Assembly (NCBI GenBank): GCA_937951675.1 | Contig: CALFBI010000007.1 | Coordinates: 62,001 to 126,000 of the forward strand | DNA length: 64,000 bases | Source: an uncultured Verrucomicrobiales bacterium | GTDB lineage: Bacteria; Verrucomicrobiota; Verrucomicrobiia; Verrucomicrobiales; Akkermansiaceae | Direction of reading: 5' to 3' | Shown: positions 26,715 to 35,002 of the stretch, one piece after another | Layout: the number at the start of each line of letters is the position of its first letter | Numbering within the stretch: the first letter of the stretch is position 1 | Program-made: the position numbers and the translations under genes | The notes under the pieces: generated by a model | Database searches by the model: none | What the model was told of the DNA's origin: nothing | What the model saw: the letters and a program-made list of their open reading frames with translations, nothing else

Positions 26715-28514
26715 ATGTCGATCGAGCTTACCAGAAACTTTTCCATCATTGCCCACATTGACCATGGGAAAACAACGCTTTCGGACCGGCTTTTAGAGTT
26801 TACTCAAACCGTTTCCGAGCGCGAATCACAGGACCAACTCCTGGATGCGATGGACTTAGAGCGAGAAAAAGGGATCACCATCAAATCCCATCCGGTCACG
26901 ATGCGCTACAATGCTAAGGACGGGAAAAGCTATAAGTTCAACCTTCTCGACACCCCGGGGCACGTTGACTTCTCCTACGAAGTTTCACGCTCTCTCGCCG
27001 CATGCGAAGGAGCCATTTTAATTATTGATGCGGCCCAAGGAGTCGAAGCCCAAACCATGGCGAATGTGAATCTCGCGATGGAGCAAGATCTCGCGATCGT
27101 CCCAGTCCTTAACAAAATCGACCTTCCCGCCGCAGATATCGATAAATGCCGACAGCAGCTCGAAGACATCCTCATGATCCCTGGGGAACATGGGATTCCC
27201 GCTTCTGCCAAAATGGGGCTCGGAATCGAAGACATCCTCGAAGCGGTCGTCAAACTGGTCCCCCATCCAACCGACAGTGAAGATAAGCTTCTTCGCGCTT
27301 CGGTCTTTGATTCCGTTTATGATGCCTACCGTGGCGTTATCTCTTACGTTCGCGTGGTCTCGGGAAGCCTTAAAAAAGGGGACAAAGTCAAACTCTTCCA
27401 CACAGACTCTACTTACGAAGTGAAGGAAACGGGCGTTTTCACACCTAAAATGACAAAAACGGACGGGCTCAGCGCGGGGGATGTTGGCTATATCATCGCG
27501 AATATGAAATCTGCCGCAGAAGTCAAAATCGGCGATACTTTCACTCATAAGGACAAACCTTGTTCAAAGCCTCTTCCTGGGTTCAAAGAAATCCGCCCGA
27601 TGGTCTTCTCTGGAATCTATCCTGTTGATGGAGCCGACTATGAAGCCCTTAAAATGGCGATGGGGAAACTCCAAATCAACGATGCCGCTTTTACTTTCCA
27701 AAATGAAAGCTCTTCAGCCCTCGGCTTTGGATTCCGTTGTGGCTTCCTTGGCCTGCTCCATATGGAAATCATCCAGGAACGACTTTCACGAGAATTCGAT
27801 ATGGAGGTCATCTCCACTTACCCCTCTGTGATTTATGAAGTCACGAAGTCAGATCACTCCGAGATGATTGTCGACAACCCTACTTACCTTCCTGAAGCTC
27901 AAGAAATCCAAGAGATTCGAGAGCCTATTGTTCGAATCTTCATCATGGTGCCAGGAGAATACATTGGCGACATGATGCAGCTCATCATGGAAAAACGGGG
28001 TGAACTCGAAAATACCGAAACCATTGATGAGTTTCGAGTGCTCTTAACAGGCACCGTGCCTCTTTCTGAAATCTTAGTCGATTTTAACGATCGGCTCAAA
28101 TCCCTCACCAAAGGATATGGCTCTATGGATTACGAACACGCTGGCTACAAAGCCGCGAAAATGGTCAAGATGGACATGTTCATCGCCGGAGAACCTGTCG
28201 AGGCCTTCTCTACCATCGTTCACCGTGACAAAGCGGAATATTACGGCCGACGCTTAGCAGAACGACTCAGGGAAGTAATTCCGCAACAAATGTTTGTGGT
28301 CGCCATTCAAGCTGCGATCGGAGGTAAAATTATCGCTCGAGAAAGTATTTCCGCGATGCGTAAAAACGTGACTGCCAAATGTTATGGTGGCGATATCTCG
28401 CGGAAGCGGAAGCTTCTTGAGAAACAGAAAAAAGGCAAAGCGAAGATGAAGCAGTTCGGAAAGGTCAACATTCCACAAGAAGCCTTCATCCGCGTTCTTA
28501 AATCTGGAGATTAA
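26715..28514 (+). CDS. lepA: Elongation factor 4 (LepA)
   Basis: A translational GTPase of about 599 residues that acts on ribosomes and is linked to back-translocation or initiation. G motifs are complete: AHIDHGKTTLSDRL, EKGITIKS, DTPGHVDF and NKIDLPAAD. The LepA-specific C-terminal domain is seen in YGSMDYEHAGYK and in the basic tail CYGGDISRKRKLLEKQKKGK. The start is the ATG at 26715 (MSIELTRNF). A start at 26688 adds nine residues. It is followed by lepB, as in many bacteria. Confidence 0.97.
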   Translation: MSIELTRNFSIIAHIDHGKTTLSDRLLEFTQTVSERESQDQLLDAMDLEREKGITIKSHPVTMRYNAKDGKSYKFNLLDTPGHVDFSYEVSRSLAACEGAILIIDAAQGVEAQTMANVNLAMEQDLAIVPVLNKIDLPAADIDKCRQQLEDILMIPGEHGIPASAKMGLGIEDILEAVVKLVPHPTDSEDKLLRASVFDSVYDAYRGVISYVRVVSGSLKKGDKVKLFHTDSTYEVKETGVFTPKMTKTDGLSAGDVGYIIANMKSAAEVKIGDTFTHKDKPCSKPLPGFKEIRPMVFSGIYPVDGADYEALKMAMGKLQINDAAFTFQNESSSALGFGFRCGFLGLLHMEIIQERLSREFDMEVISTYPSVIYEVTKSDHSEMIVDNPTYLPEAQEIQEIREPIVRIFIMVPGEYIGDMMQLIMEKRGELENTETIDEFRVLLTGTVPLSEILVDFNDRLKSLTKGYGSMDYEHAGYKAAKMVKMDMFIAGEPVEAFSTIVHRDKAEYYGRRLAERLREVIPQQMFVVAIQAAIGGKIIARESISAMRKNVTAKCYGGDISRKRKLLEKQKKGKAKMKQFGKVNIPQEAFIRVLKSGD

Positions 28515-28637
28515 ACGCTACTTTTTAGGCAAACTTCTCTCATAAATCTCACAAAAAATTTTCACCCTGCTTCTTCATCCCCCTTCTCAAAGGGCTTGGT
28601 TCTTGCATCGAGGAGAATTCATCGCCATAGATAAAGC

Positions 28638-29867
28638 ATGTTTACACCCAAGTGGAAAAAGGACGCGCAACTGCTCTTAAAAGCAGGGCGTAAATTTCTT
28701 CATTACAAGCGTGACCTCTTAAAGGAAGATCGCATTCTCGAAGTTGAATCACGGCTTCAAGACTTAAAGGAATGCCTCAAACGCAAAGACAAGGATGGGG
28801 TGAAAGAGGCCTCCAAGCAGCTTGATGCCACTTGTGAAAAATCGCTCCCTCGTTCTCATCGTCAAAACGCCTTACAGGAAAACATCGAAGTTCTTTTCGT
28901 TGCTATTGTGATCGCGCTGGGTATTCGCACCTATTACCTCCAGCCCTTTCGAATCCCAACAGGGTCAATGCAGCCTTCCTTGAATGGAATCCAAGTTCAC
29001 CATGCTGGGGCTGATGATAAAAACCCGAACCTGATCAAAAAAGGAGCCGACTTCGTGCTACGAGGACGCACTTATCTTAATAAAAAAGCGCACCGGGACC
29101 TCGAAGTGGTCAAAATCAAGGATAGCTCTTTCTTTCTCTTTGTGCGCTCGACCGTCTTTTTTAATGACGGCTCAAAAGTAAAGCTTCCTATTCCGACCAA
29201 TGAATACCGTCCAAATGGAGCGGCGGAGCATCTCTCTATAGGTCAGTCTCTTCAAAAAGGTGAGCCGATTTTCAGAGGCTGGATCGACACCGGAGACCTG
29301 GTTCTGGTGGATAAAATATCTTATCACTTCCGGCGTCCGCAACGCGGAGAGACTTTCGTTTTCAACACCCTTGGGCTCGACACACAACGGACGAAGAATC
29401 TCCCTCGTGAATACATTCGAGCACGATTCAGAGGACAGGAAAAAGGCTCCCATTTCATCAAACGGCTCTGTGCTCTACCAGGTGACGAGGTTACTATTTC
29501 GCGCCCTTATCTCTTTATCAATGGTGAAAAAGCCACCGAACCAGGCATCGTGAAAGTGGCTGAAGCACAAGGAATCTACGGCGAAGAAGGGCGGCGAGGC
29601 TATTACAATCAGATCCAGCCTAACAAAGCTAAGCCATGGGGGCGCTATACGATCCCTCCACAAAAATTCTTTCTCCATACCGAAAAACCTACCGCCACCT
29701 TAAGCGCAGAGGGGAAACACTTTCGCGAATATCTCGCCCTAGGAGACAACAGTGTAAACTCTTCTGATTCTCGTTTCTGGGGACCTGTAAAAGAATATAA
29801 TCTTGTGGGTCCTGCTTTCTTCTCTCTTTGGCCTATTACCACAGGGCACTGGGGCTTTATCGACTGA
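28638..29867 (+). CDS. lepB: Signal peptidase I
   Basis: An inner-membrane serine protease that removes signal peptides. The 409-residue product has an unusually long charged cytoplasmic N-terminus (about 80 residues, coiled-coil-like), one membrane helix at about 84-98, the catalytic Ser110 in PTGSMQPSL, the catalytic Lys in HFIKRLCALPGDEV, and the late box LGDNSVNSSDSRFWGPV. A large insertion between boxes (residues 120-230) makes it longer than the E. coli enzyme. The TGA at 29865 is in the same frame as the following squalene-synthase gene. Confidence 0.95.
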   Translation: MFTPKWKKDAQLLLKAGRKFLHYKRDLLKEDRILEVESRLQDLKECLKRKDKDGVKEASKQLDATCEKSLPRSHRQNALQENIEVLFVAIVIALGIRTYYLQPFRIPTGSMQPSLNGIQVHHAGADDKNPNLIKKGADFVLRGRTYLNKKAHRDLEVVKIKDSSFFLFVRSTVFFNDGSKVKLPIPTNEYRPNGAAEHLSIGQSLQKGEPIFRGWIDTGDLVLVDKISYHFRRPQRGETFVFNTLGLDTQRTKNLPREYIRARFRGQEKGSHFIKRLCALPGDEVTISRPYLFINGEKATEPGIVKVAEAQGIYGEEGRRGYYNQIQPNKAKPWGRYTIPPQKFFLHTEKPTATLSAEGKHFREYLALGDNSVNSSDSRFWGPVKEYNLVGPAFFSLWPITTGHWGFID

Positions 29868-29888
29868 TTCTCACCTTTCCTTTTTCGT

Positions 29889-30743
29889 ATTAATTCGCCA
29901 TCACCACCTCCGCAGGAAACCGCACAGGAAATCACAAAAAAGGCTAAGTCAAATCTGGCTTACGCCCTCCAGTGTCTTCCTAAAGAAAAACGGCAGGATC
30001 TCACTATATTCTACGCCTTTTGTCGGCAAATTGACGATATTGCGGATGATCTCAACATCCCTCTAAAGGATCGTATTTCGCAGCTCAACGAATGGAAAGA
30101 GAGTCTTACACTCGACCGGGCTCATCATTCCCTCGCAGAGGAAGTGATCAAGATGCGTCAAAAGCATCACATCGACCCTGAACTCTTTATTGAGCTCATT
30201 TCGGGCTGCCAGAAAGACTTGTCTCCCCAGCGGTTCGGCACCTGGGAGGACCTCCAAGAATACACTTACCAAGTCGCCTCTGCGGTAGGTTTGATCTGCC
30301 TTCCTCTCTTCGGAGCAAACTCGGAACGCTCCAAAGATTATGCGATTGCACTAGGCCATGCCCTGCAGCTTACAAATATTATCCGTGATGTCGGCGAAGA
30401 TATCGAAAACGGGGTCCGCATTTACCTCCCCCTTGCCGATTTACACCGCTTTGCCTACACGGAGCGGGACCTTCTCGGGCAAGTCTATGATAGCCGGTTC
30501 ATCGCCCTCATGGACTTCCAAGCCCAACGGGCGCAGGAGCTCTTTCAAGAAGCTCGCCGGTTACAGCCAGCGGAAGATCGAAAAGCACTAGTTGCGGCAG
30601 ATACCATGTTTTCGATCTATTTCGAACTTTTACAAAAGATGCAAAAAGACCGCTTCAAGGTCTTTTCAAAGCGTTATCAAATCAGCAAAGCTAAAAAAGC
30701 CCTCCTTCTCGCTAAAAACATGCTCTCGAGCTCAAGAGCTTAA
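29889..30743 (+). CDS. Squalene/phytoene synthase family protein, non-AUG start
   Basis: A trans-prenyltransferase that joins two prenyl diphosphates head to head, with both Asp-rich motifs: FCRQIDDIADD and NIIRDVGEDIENG. The pattern is HpnD/HpnC-like, so hopanoid or carotenoid synthesis is possible. Family-typical sequence (EITKKAKSNLAYALQCLPKE) begins well before the first GTG in frame (30144). Between the lepB stop (29865-29867, same frame) and that GTG there is no ATG, GTG or TTG in frame. I mark the ATT at 29889 as the most upstream plausible start (284 residues). CTG at 29955 is an alternative. A sequencing error cannot be excluded. Confidence 0.8.
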   Translation: MNSPSPPPQETAQEITKKAKSNLAYALQCLPKEKRQDLTIFYAFCRQIDDIADDLNIPLKDRISQLNEWKESLTLDRAHHSLAEEVIKMRQKHHIDPELFIELISGCQKDLSPQRFGTWEDLQEYTYQVASAVGLICLPLFGANSERSKDYAIALGHALQLTNIIRDVGEDIENGVRIYLPLADLHRFAYTERDLLGQVYDSRFIALMDFQAQRAQELFQEARRLQPAEDRKALVAADTMFSIYFELLQKMQKDRFKVFSKRYQISKAKKALLLAKNMLSSSRA

Positions 30744-30824
30744 AGCAGGGCCCCTTAGCCAAATTTTAGAATCAATCATTCTTCGCTTGAATACTTTTTC
30801 AATCTCAGTCGTCATAGAGGAGAT

Positions 30825-31247
30825 ATGAAAGTAACTCTCCTCATCCCATCTCTCTTAACGGCCGCATTTGCCGTTTCGTGCACCCCACTCCAACAACAAG
30901 GAGCCTCTGTCGGAGCTCTTGGCGGAGCTGCCATTGGAGCTCTCACTGGTAAGACAAGCACTGATATCGCGCGAGGAGCCGCCATCGGGGCTGCTGCTGG
31001 AGCCGGGGCTGCCGTGGTCAAAGAACAACACGAAAAAAGCCAAGGAGCTTATAATACTGGCGGAAATCAAACCCCTCAGGTCAGCCAAACAGCACCGCCA
31101 CCTCAATACTTAGTTGCTACGACCACCTCGACTCCTGGACACGTCCGTAGCCCTTACGCTCCATATCAAGTAGTCAACGTCAAAGGCTTCAAGTCAGGGC
31201 AGCTCGCAAAAGTTCCTGGAACCAATCAGGTCTTCAGACTTCCTTGA
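30825..31247 (+). CDS. Glycine-zipper lipoprotein
   Basis: A 140-residue secreted lipoprotein. The signal peptide ends in the lipobox FAVSC with the lipid-modified Cys at residue 19. A glycine-zipper region (residues 26-60, rich in GAxxGxxxG spacing, for example GALGGAAIGALTG) suggests membrane insertion or oligomers, as in Pcp/SlyB-like proteins. The tail is Pro, Gln and Thr rich and ends in a short beta segment. The clear Shine-Dalgarno AGGAG five bases before the ATG is unusual in this window. A strong terminator follows. Confidence 0.82.
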   Translation: MKVTLLIPSLLTAAFAVSCTPLQQQGASVGALGGAAIGALTGKTSTDIARGAAIGAAAGAGAAVVKEQHEKSQGAYNTGGNQTPQVSQTAPPPQYLVATTTSTPGHVRSPYAPYQVVNVKGFKSGQLAKVPGTNQVFRLP

Positions 31248-31270
31248 TTTTATTGATTCCTCTTCGAACC

Positions 31271-31301
31271 AAAAGCGTCCCTTTAAAGGGGGCGCTTTTT
31301 T
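31271..31301 (+). terminator. Terminator after the glycine-zipper lipoprotein gene
   Basis: AAAAGCGTCCCTTT pairs with AAAGGGGGCGCTTTT across a tiny loop, with T-runs on one side and A-runs on the other, so it can act on both strands. It lies 24 bases after the lipoprotein stop and before the convergent rsgA. Confidence 0.92.
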
Positions 31302-31344
31302 AATGGAATCTTATCGAGCCCCTTTCTCAAAGGCCTCTGCCAAA

Positions 31345-32451
31345 TTAAATTTCCCCCCGCTCGTCCTTTTCGAGCTGGATCCGGTCATTGAGATTGCGAG
31401 CTGTCACTTTCGAGGTTCTCTTACTCCAACGTTCAGCGATCATTTGTCGCTTCTTCCTTTTTCGCTTCAGCTCTACGATCTCCTCTTCTAAGCGCAGATA
31501 ACTTTCATAACGTTCCTCTTCCAGCTCCCCACTCTCTACCGCGAGCCGGATCGCACAGCCCTTATCTCCCTGGTGTCTACAATCATGAAACTGGCAACGC
31601 TGCGTGAGATCCTCAATATCTTGAAAGCTCTCTCGAAGAGTCGCTTCATCCGTCCACATTTGAACTTCCCGAATCCCCGGGTTATCAACTAAGAGCCCTC
31701 CTTCTTCTAAAACTAAGAGTTCTCTTGCCACCGTCGTGTGTCGGCCTTTCCCCGTCACCTCATTAACTTCTGCGGTCCATTGCCACTCTTCTCCAAGGAG
31801 TTGGTTAATCAACGTCGATTTCCCGACTCCACTCGAACCAACTAAGGCCATCGTGATGCCTTCCTTTAAATATTGCCGAAGAACTTCGAGGCCTTCATGG
31901 CGAACCGCACTCGTAATCCATACCTCCACTCCTTCACTCAATGCTTTAATCTCACGAGCGGCCGCTTCGTTCTGCTCCGCTGGAAATTGGTCAGATTTAT
32001 TAATCAAAATGACCGGAGTCGCTCCACACTTTGCAATCAAAGTCAGGTAGCGCTCCACTCGGCGTAAATTGAAATCAGAACCTGCATCAGTCACTAAAGT
32101 CACGTAATCGACATTAGCCGCAATCACCTGCTCCTGCGCAATATTCCCGGGCATCTTACGCGAGAATTTTGATTTTCGTTCCAAGATCGCTTTGATGATT
32201 GGCTCATCTTTTTCATCACCCAGATCGATTGCCACCCAGTCTCCTACCGCCGGAAGGTCCGCATCCTCTTCGGCATCATGCCAGAGCTTCCCTGAAACGC
32301 TCACCGTCACCTCATCGCCTGCTAATAAGGCGGTGAAATTGATTTTCGTTTCTCGAATCAACCTCCCACAAACCAAATGAGGTTGTTTGAGTGCATGGAA
32401 AGCTTTTTCGAAGTGGCTATCCCAGCCCAGATCTTTTGGTGTTGGAGTCAT
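31345..32451 (-). CDS. rsgA: Ribosome small-subunit-dependent GTPase A
   Basis: A circularly permuted GTPase that assists late 30S maturation. After an OB-fold N-terminus, the G4 motif INKSD precedes G1 GSSGVGKSTL and G3 DNPGIRE, the permuted order typical of RsgA. The C-terminal zinc site is CQFHDCRHQGDKGCAI. A basic tail (ELKRKRKKRQ) ends the protein. I choose the ATG at 32451 (368 residues). An upstream start at 32484 is possible but adds atypical residues. Confidence 0.95.
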   Translation of the reverse strand: MTPTPKDLGWDSHFEKAFHALKQPHLVCGRLIRETKINFTALLAGDEVTVSVSGKLWHDAEEDADLPAVGDWVAIDLGDEKDEPIIKAILERKSKFSRKMPGNIAQEQVIAANVDYVTLVTDAGSDFNLRRVERYLTLIAKCGATPVILINKSDQFPAEQNEAAAREIKALSEGVEVWITSAVRHEGLEVLRQYLKEGITMALVGSSGVGKSTLINQLLGEEWQWTAEVNEVTGKGRHTTVARELLVLEEGGLLVDNPGIREVQMWTDEATLRESFQDIEDLTQRCQFHDCRHQGDKGCAIRLAVESGELEEERYESYLRLEEEIVELKRKRKKRQMIAERWSKRTSKVTARNLNDRIQLEKDERGEI

Positions 32452-32549
32452 GAGTGTCTCCCTCATCCATATCGTAGAAAACAATCTAAATCAAGCTAGA
32501 CGGGAAGTGCCTCATCATCTATTTATTTAGGGTCTAAATCTTGTCTTTT

Positions 32550-34202
32550 ATGAGCTTTCTTCCAGCTGAGTATCAGCATCCTTACCAGATCCATCCTAAA
32601 TATCAGAAAAGTGTCGCTTACTTTTCGAGTGAATTTGCGATTGATCAAACTTTGAAAATCTATTCTGGAGGGCTTGGTTTCTTAGCGGGCTCTCATATGC
32701 GTAGCGCTTACGATCAACAGCAAAATACAATCGGCATTGGAATTCTGTGGTCTTATGGCTATTACAGTCAGATTCGGGGTGAAAACCGTGAGATGGCCGT
32801 GCAACACCAGCGTAATAACTACCATTTCCTACGTAGCACTGGTATTCGATATAAAATTACGGTGCACGAAGCTGATGTCTGGGTCGAAGCCAAATACCTC
32901 CCTGGAGATATTTTTGGGACATGCCCCATGTTTCTCCTTACCACTGATATCGACGGCAATGATGACCTCTCCCGGAGTATTTCTCGTAATCTCTATGATT
33001 CCGATCCTATGACCCGGATCGCGCAATATATCCTACTCGGTGTCGGAGGAGCCAAACTCCTCGATGAATTGAATGTCGAGCCTGATGTCTATCATATGAA
33101 TGAGGCCCATGCTCTTTCCGCTGCTTTTTACAAATACTCTCAACACCGGGATCTAGAAAAACTTAAGAACCAATTTGTCTTCACTACTCATACCCCTGAG
33201 GAAGCCGGGAATGAAAAGTCTGATTTCCATACCCTCGAACGCTTCTCATTTTTCTCTGGCCTCTCTGGCGATGAAGCTCGTGAAATTACAGGGATTCATG
33301 ATCACAGCTTTAACCACAGCTTAGCCTCTCTTCGGCTAAGCGGGAAATCAAATGCAGTTTCCAAACTACATGGTGATGTTTCTCGTAAAATGTGGGGGTC
33401 TTATCAAGATATCTGCGAGATCACTCACATTACCAATGCTCAAAATAAAAAATTCTGGGTCGATGCCATCATGGAATCTGCTCGTGTCAAAGGAGACCTC
33501 TATGGTCTAAGAGCTCGTAAACGGGAAAGAAAAGCGCGCCTCTTCCGAGAAGTCGCCGATCAAACCGGGAAAATTTTTGACCCTGATATTTGCACCATTG
33601 TTTGGGCTCGGCGGTTTGCGGGTTACAAAAGAGCAGACTTGATTGCTCGAGACCGTGAATTTTTCAGAAAACTTCTCAATAATACCGAGCAACCAGTGCA
33701 AATCATTTGGGCCGGGAAGCCTTACCCTAAAGACTACGGTGCCATCGACCTCTTCAACGAGCTCATTCACTTTACAAACGATATCCAAAACGCGACGGTG
33801 CTCGTCGGGTATGAGCTCGCGCTTTCTAAACTTCTCAAAGACGGAAGTGATATCTGGCTTAATACTCCTGTGGTAACAAGAGAAGCTTCTGGAACCTCGG
33901 GGATGACAGCAGCGATGAATGGAAGCCTCAACCTTTCGACCCTCGACGGGTGGGTCTGTGAATTTGCGCAAGACGGAAAGAATAGTTTCATCGTCCCAAA
34001 CGCGGAAGAAGGCCTCACCGTTGAAGCCCGTGACCGAAGAGATATGCTAGCACTTCACCACGTCCTAGAAAACAAAGCTCTTCCACTCTACTATAAAGAC
34101 CATGCAGCTTGGCTAAAAATGATGCTTCAATCCATGAACGATGTGGCCCCTGCCTTCGACTCAGACCGGATGGTTAATGAGTATTACGCAAAACTTTACT
34201 GA
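32550..34202 (+). CDS. Alpha-glucan phosphorylase-like protein lacking PLP lysine
   Basis: A 550-residue GT35-like protein of the short alpha-glucan phosphorylase group. It has VAYFSSEFAIDQTLKIYSGG and LGFLAGSHMRSA near the start, WARRFAGYKRADL and WAGKPYPKDYGA in the middle, and EASGTSGMTAAMNGSLNLST near the end. In true phosphorylases the residue after GTSGM is the Lys that binds pyridoxal phosphate. Here it is Thr (codon ACA at 33906-33908, residue 453). Phosphorolysis is therefore doubtful, and it may be a glycosyltransferase of other type. A TTG three codons upstream (32541) is an alternative start. Confidence 0.82.
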   Translation: MSFLPAEYQHPYQIHPKYQKSVAYFSSEFAIDQTLKIYSGGLGFLAGSHMRSAYDQQQNTIGIGILWSYGYYSQIRGENREMAVQHQRNNYHFLRSTGIRYKITVHEADVWVEAKYLPGDIFGTCPMFLLTTDIDGNDDLSRSISRNLYDSDPMTRIAQYILLGVGGAKLLDELNVEPDVYHMNEAHALSAAFYKYSQHRDLEKLKNQFVFTTHTPEEAGNEKSDFHTLERFSFFSGLSGDEAREITGIHDHSFNHSLASLRLSGKSNAVSKLHGDVSRKMWGSYQDICEITHITNAQNKKFWVDAIMESARVKGDLYGLRARKRERKARLFREVADQTGKIFDPDICTIVWARRFAGYKRADLIARDREFFRKLLNNTEQPVQIIWAGKPYPKDYGAIDLFNELIHFTNDIQNATVLVGYELALSKLLKDGSDIWLNTPVVTREASGTSGMTAAMNGSLNLSTLDGWVCEFAQDGKNSFIVPNAEEGLTVEARDRRDMLALHHVLENKALPLYYKDHAAWLKMMLQSMNDVAPAFDSDRMVNEYYAKLY

Positions 34203-34221
34203 AAAGGGCTTTTTTTTCTGT

Positions 34222-34259
34222 CAGCTTGGGGGAAAGAGTCTCCCTCCAGCTGGTTTTTT
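34222..34259. terminator. Bidirectional terminator between phosphorylase-like and methyltransferase genes
   Basis: CAGCT (34222-34226) pairs with AGCTG (34248-34252), and GGGGGA pairs with TCCCTC inside, giving an interrupted stem. A run of six T residues follows on the plus strand. It separates two convergent genes. Confidence 0.65.
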
Positions 34260-34989
34260 ATGCCTTTCTTTCCCAAACGGTCACTAACGAAACCGTCCAT
34301 TGATATTTCCGACGAGTCTCTCGGATCAGAAAAGGCTCGTTTACTTTTGAGACGAAATCAAAATGCGCTGCCAACTGTGAGCTCAACCACTCCAAGGTTT
34401 CCCCCTTAGGCCAATTCTCTAGAGGCGTGTATTCCTCTAACCAAGTGCACGGAGTCGCCAAAACTAATTGCCCTCCTGGGCGGACCAGATTCGCGAATTG
34501 CGCTACTAATTTCTCAGGAGAATGAAGCCGGCAAAGTAAATTAGCCGCATGAACCAAATCAAAATTTCCTAAATCATTTCGCAAATCATGAGCATCACCT
34601 TGCTCGAAAAAGACTTTCTCACTACGTGCTGAGGCAGGAAGCTCCAAAGAAACACTCTTAAACACCGAGGCTTCCTCGCTCACTTTTACTTCACAAGCCT
34701 GCCCAGATTGCATCTCTTTAGCCGCCGTAATAAACTGGTTCGAATAATCAATCCCGATCACTTCTTCAAAGTGAGCACTCAACTCGAAACTAGAACGCCC
34801 TACGGCACACCCCAGATCTAAAGCTCGTTCACGTGCCTGCCCATTGTAGTGCTGAGGTGTCCGCGCCGCAAAACCTAGAGCCTCATGCGGACCTTCTGGC
34901 CAAGGGAGAATATCTTCGTCTTTTCCGTAGTGGAAAAGTAAGTATTCATCCCTTAAACGATCCGTTTCATAGATAGGTGCCTCTGCCAT
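34258..34989 (-). CDS. OvoA C-terminal-type methyltransferase (stand-alone)
   Basis: A SAM-dependent methyltransferase of about 243 residues. It starts with PIYETDRLRDEYLLFHYG, then the SAM site ALDLGCAVGRSSFELS, FDLVHAANLLCRLHSPEKL, and LATPCTWLEEYTPLENWP. These segments match the family of putative 4-mercaptohistidine N1-methyltransferases, usually the C-terminal domain of OvoA in ovothiol synthesis. The sulfoxide synthase domain is absent from this protein and from the window, so the substrate may differ. The ATG at 34989 is preferred over the GTG one codon upstream. It lies 13 bases after the M29-like gene. Confidence 0.8.
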   Translation of the reverse strand: MAEAPIYETDRLRDEYLLFHYGKDEDILPWPEGPHEALGFAARTPQHYNGQARERALDLGCAVGRSSFELSAHFEEVIGIDYSNQFITAAKEMQSGQACEVKVSEEASVFKSVSLELPASARSEKVFFEQGDAHDLRNDLGNFDLVHAANLLCRLHSPEKLVAQFANLVRPGGQLVLATPCTWLEEYTPLENWPKGETLEWLSSQLAAHFDFVSKVNEPFLIRETRRKYQWTVSLVTVWERKA

Positions 34990-35002
34990 CACAAACTTCC
35001 AA

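Noticed and set aside
29865-29867. Stop recoding of TGA to fuse LepB with the squalene synthase
   Set aside because: TGA is used as a normal stop elsewhere in the window (for example the ATGA overlaps), and no SECIS-like structure or family precedent for such a fusion is apparent.
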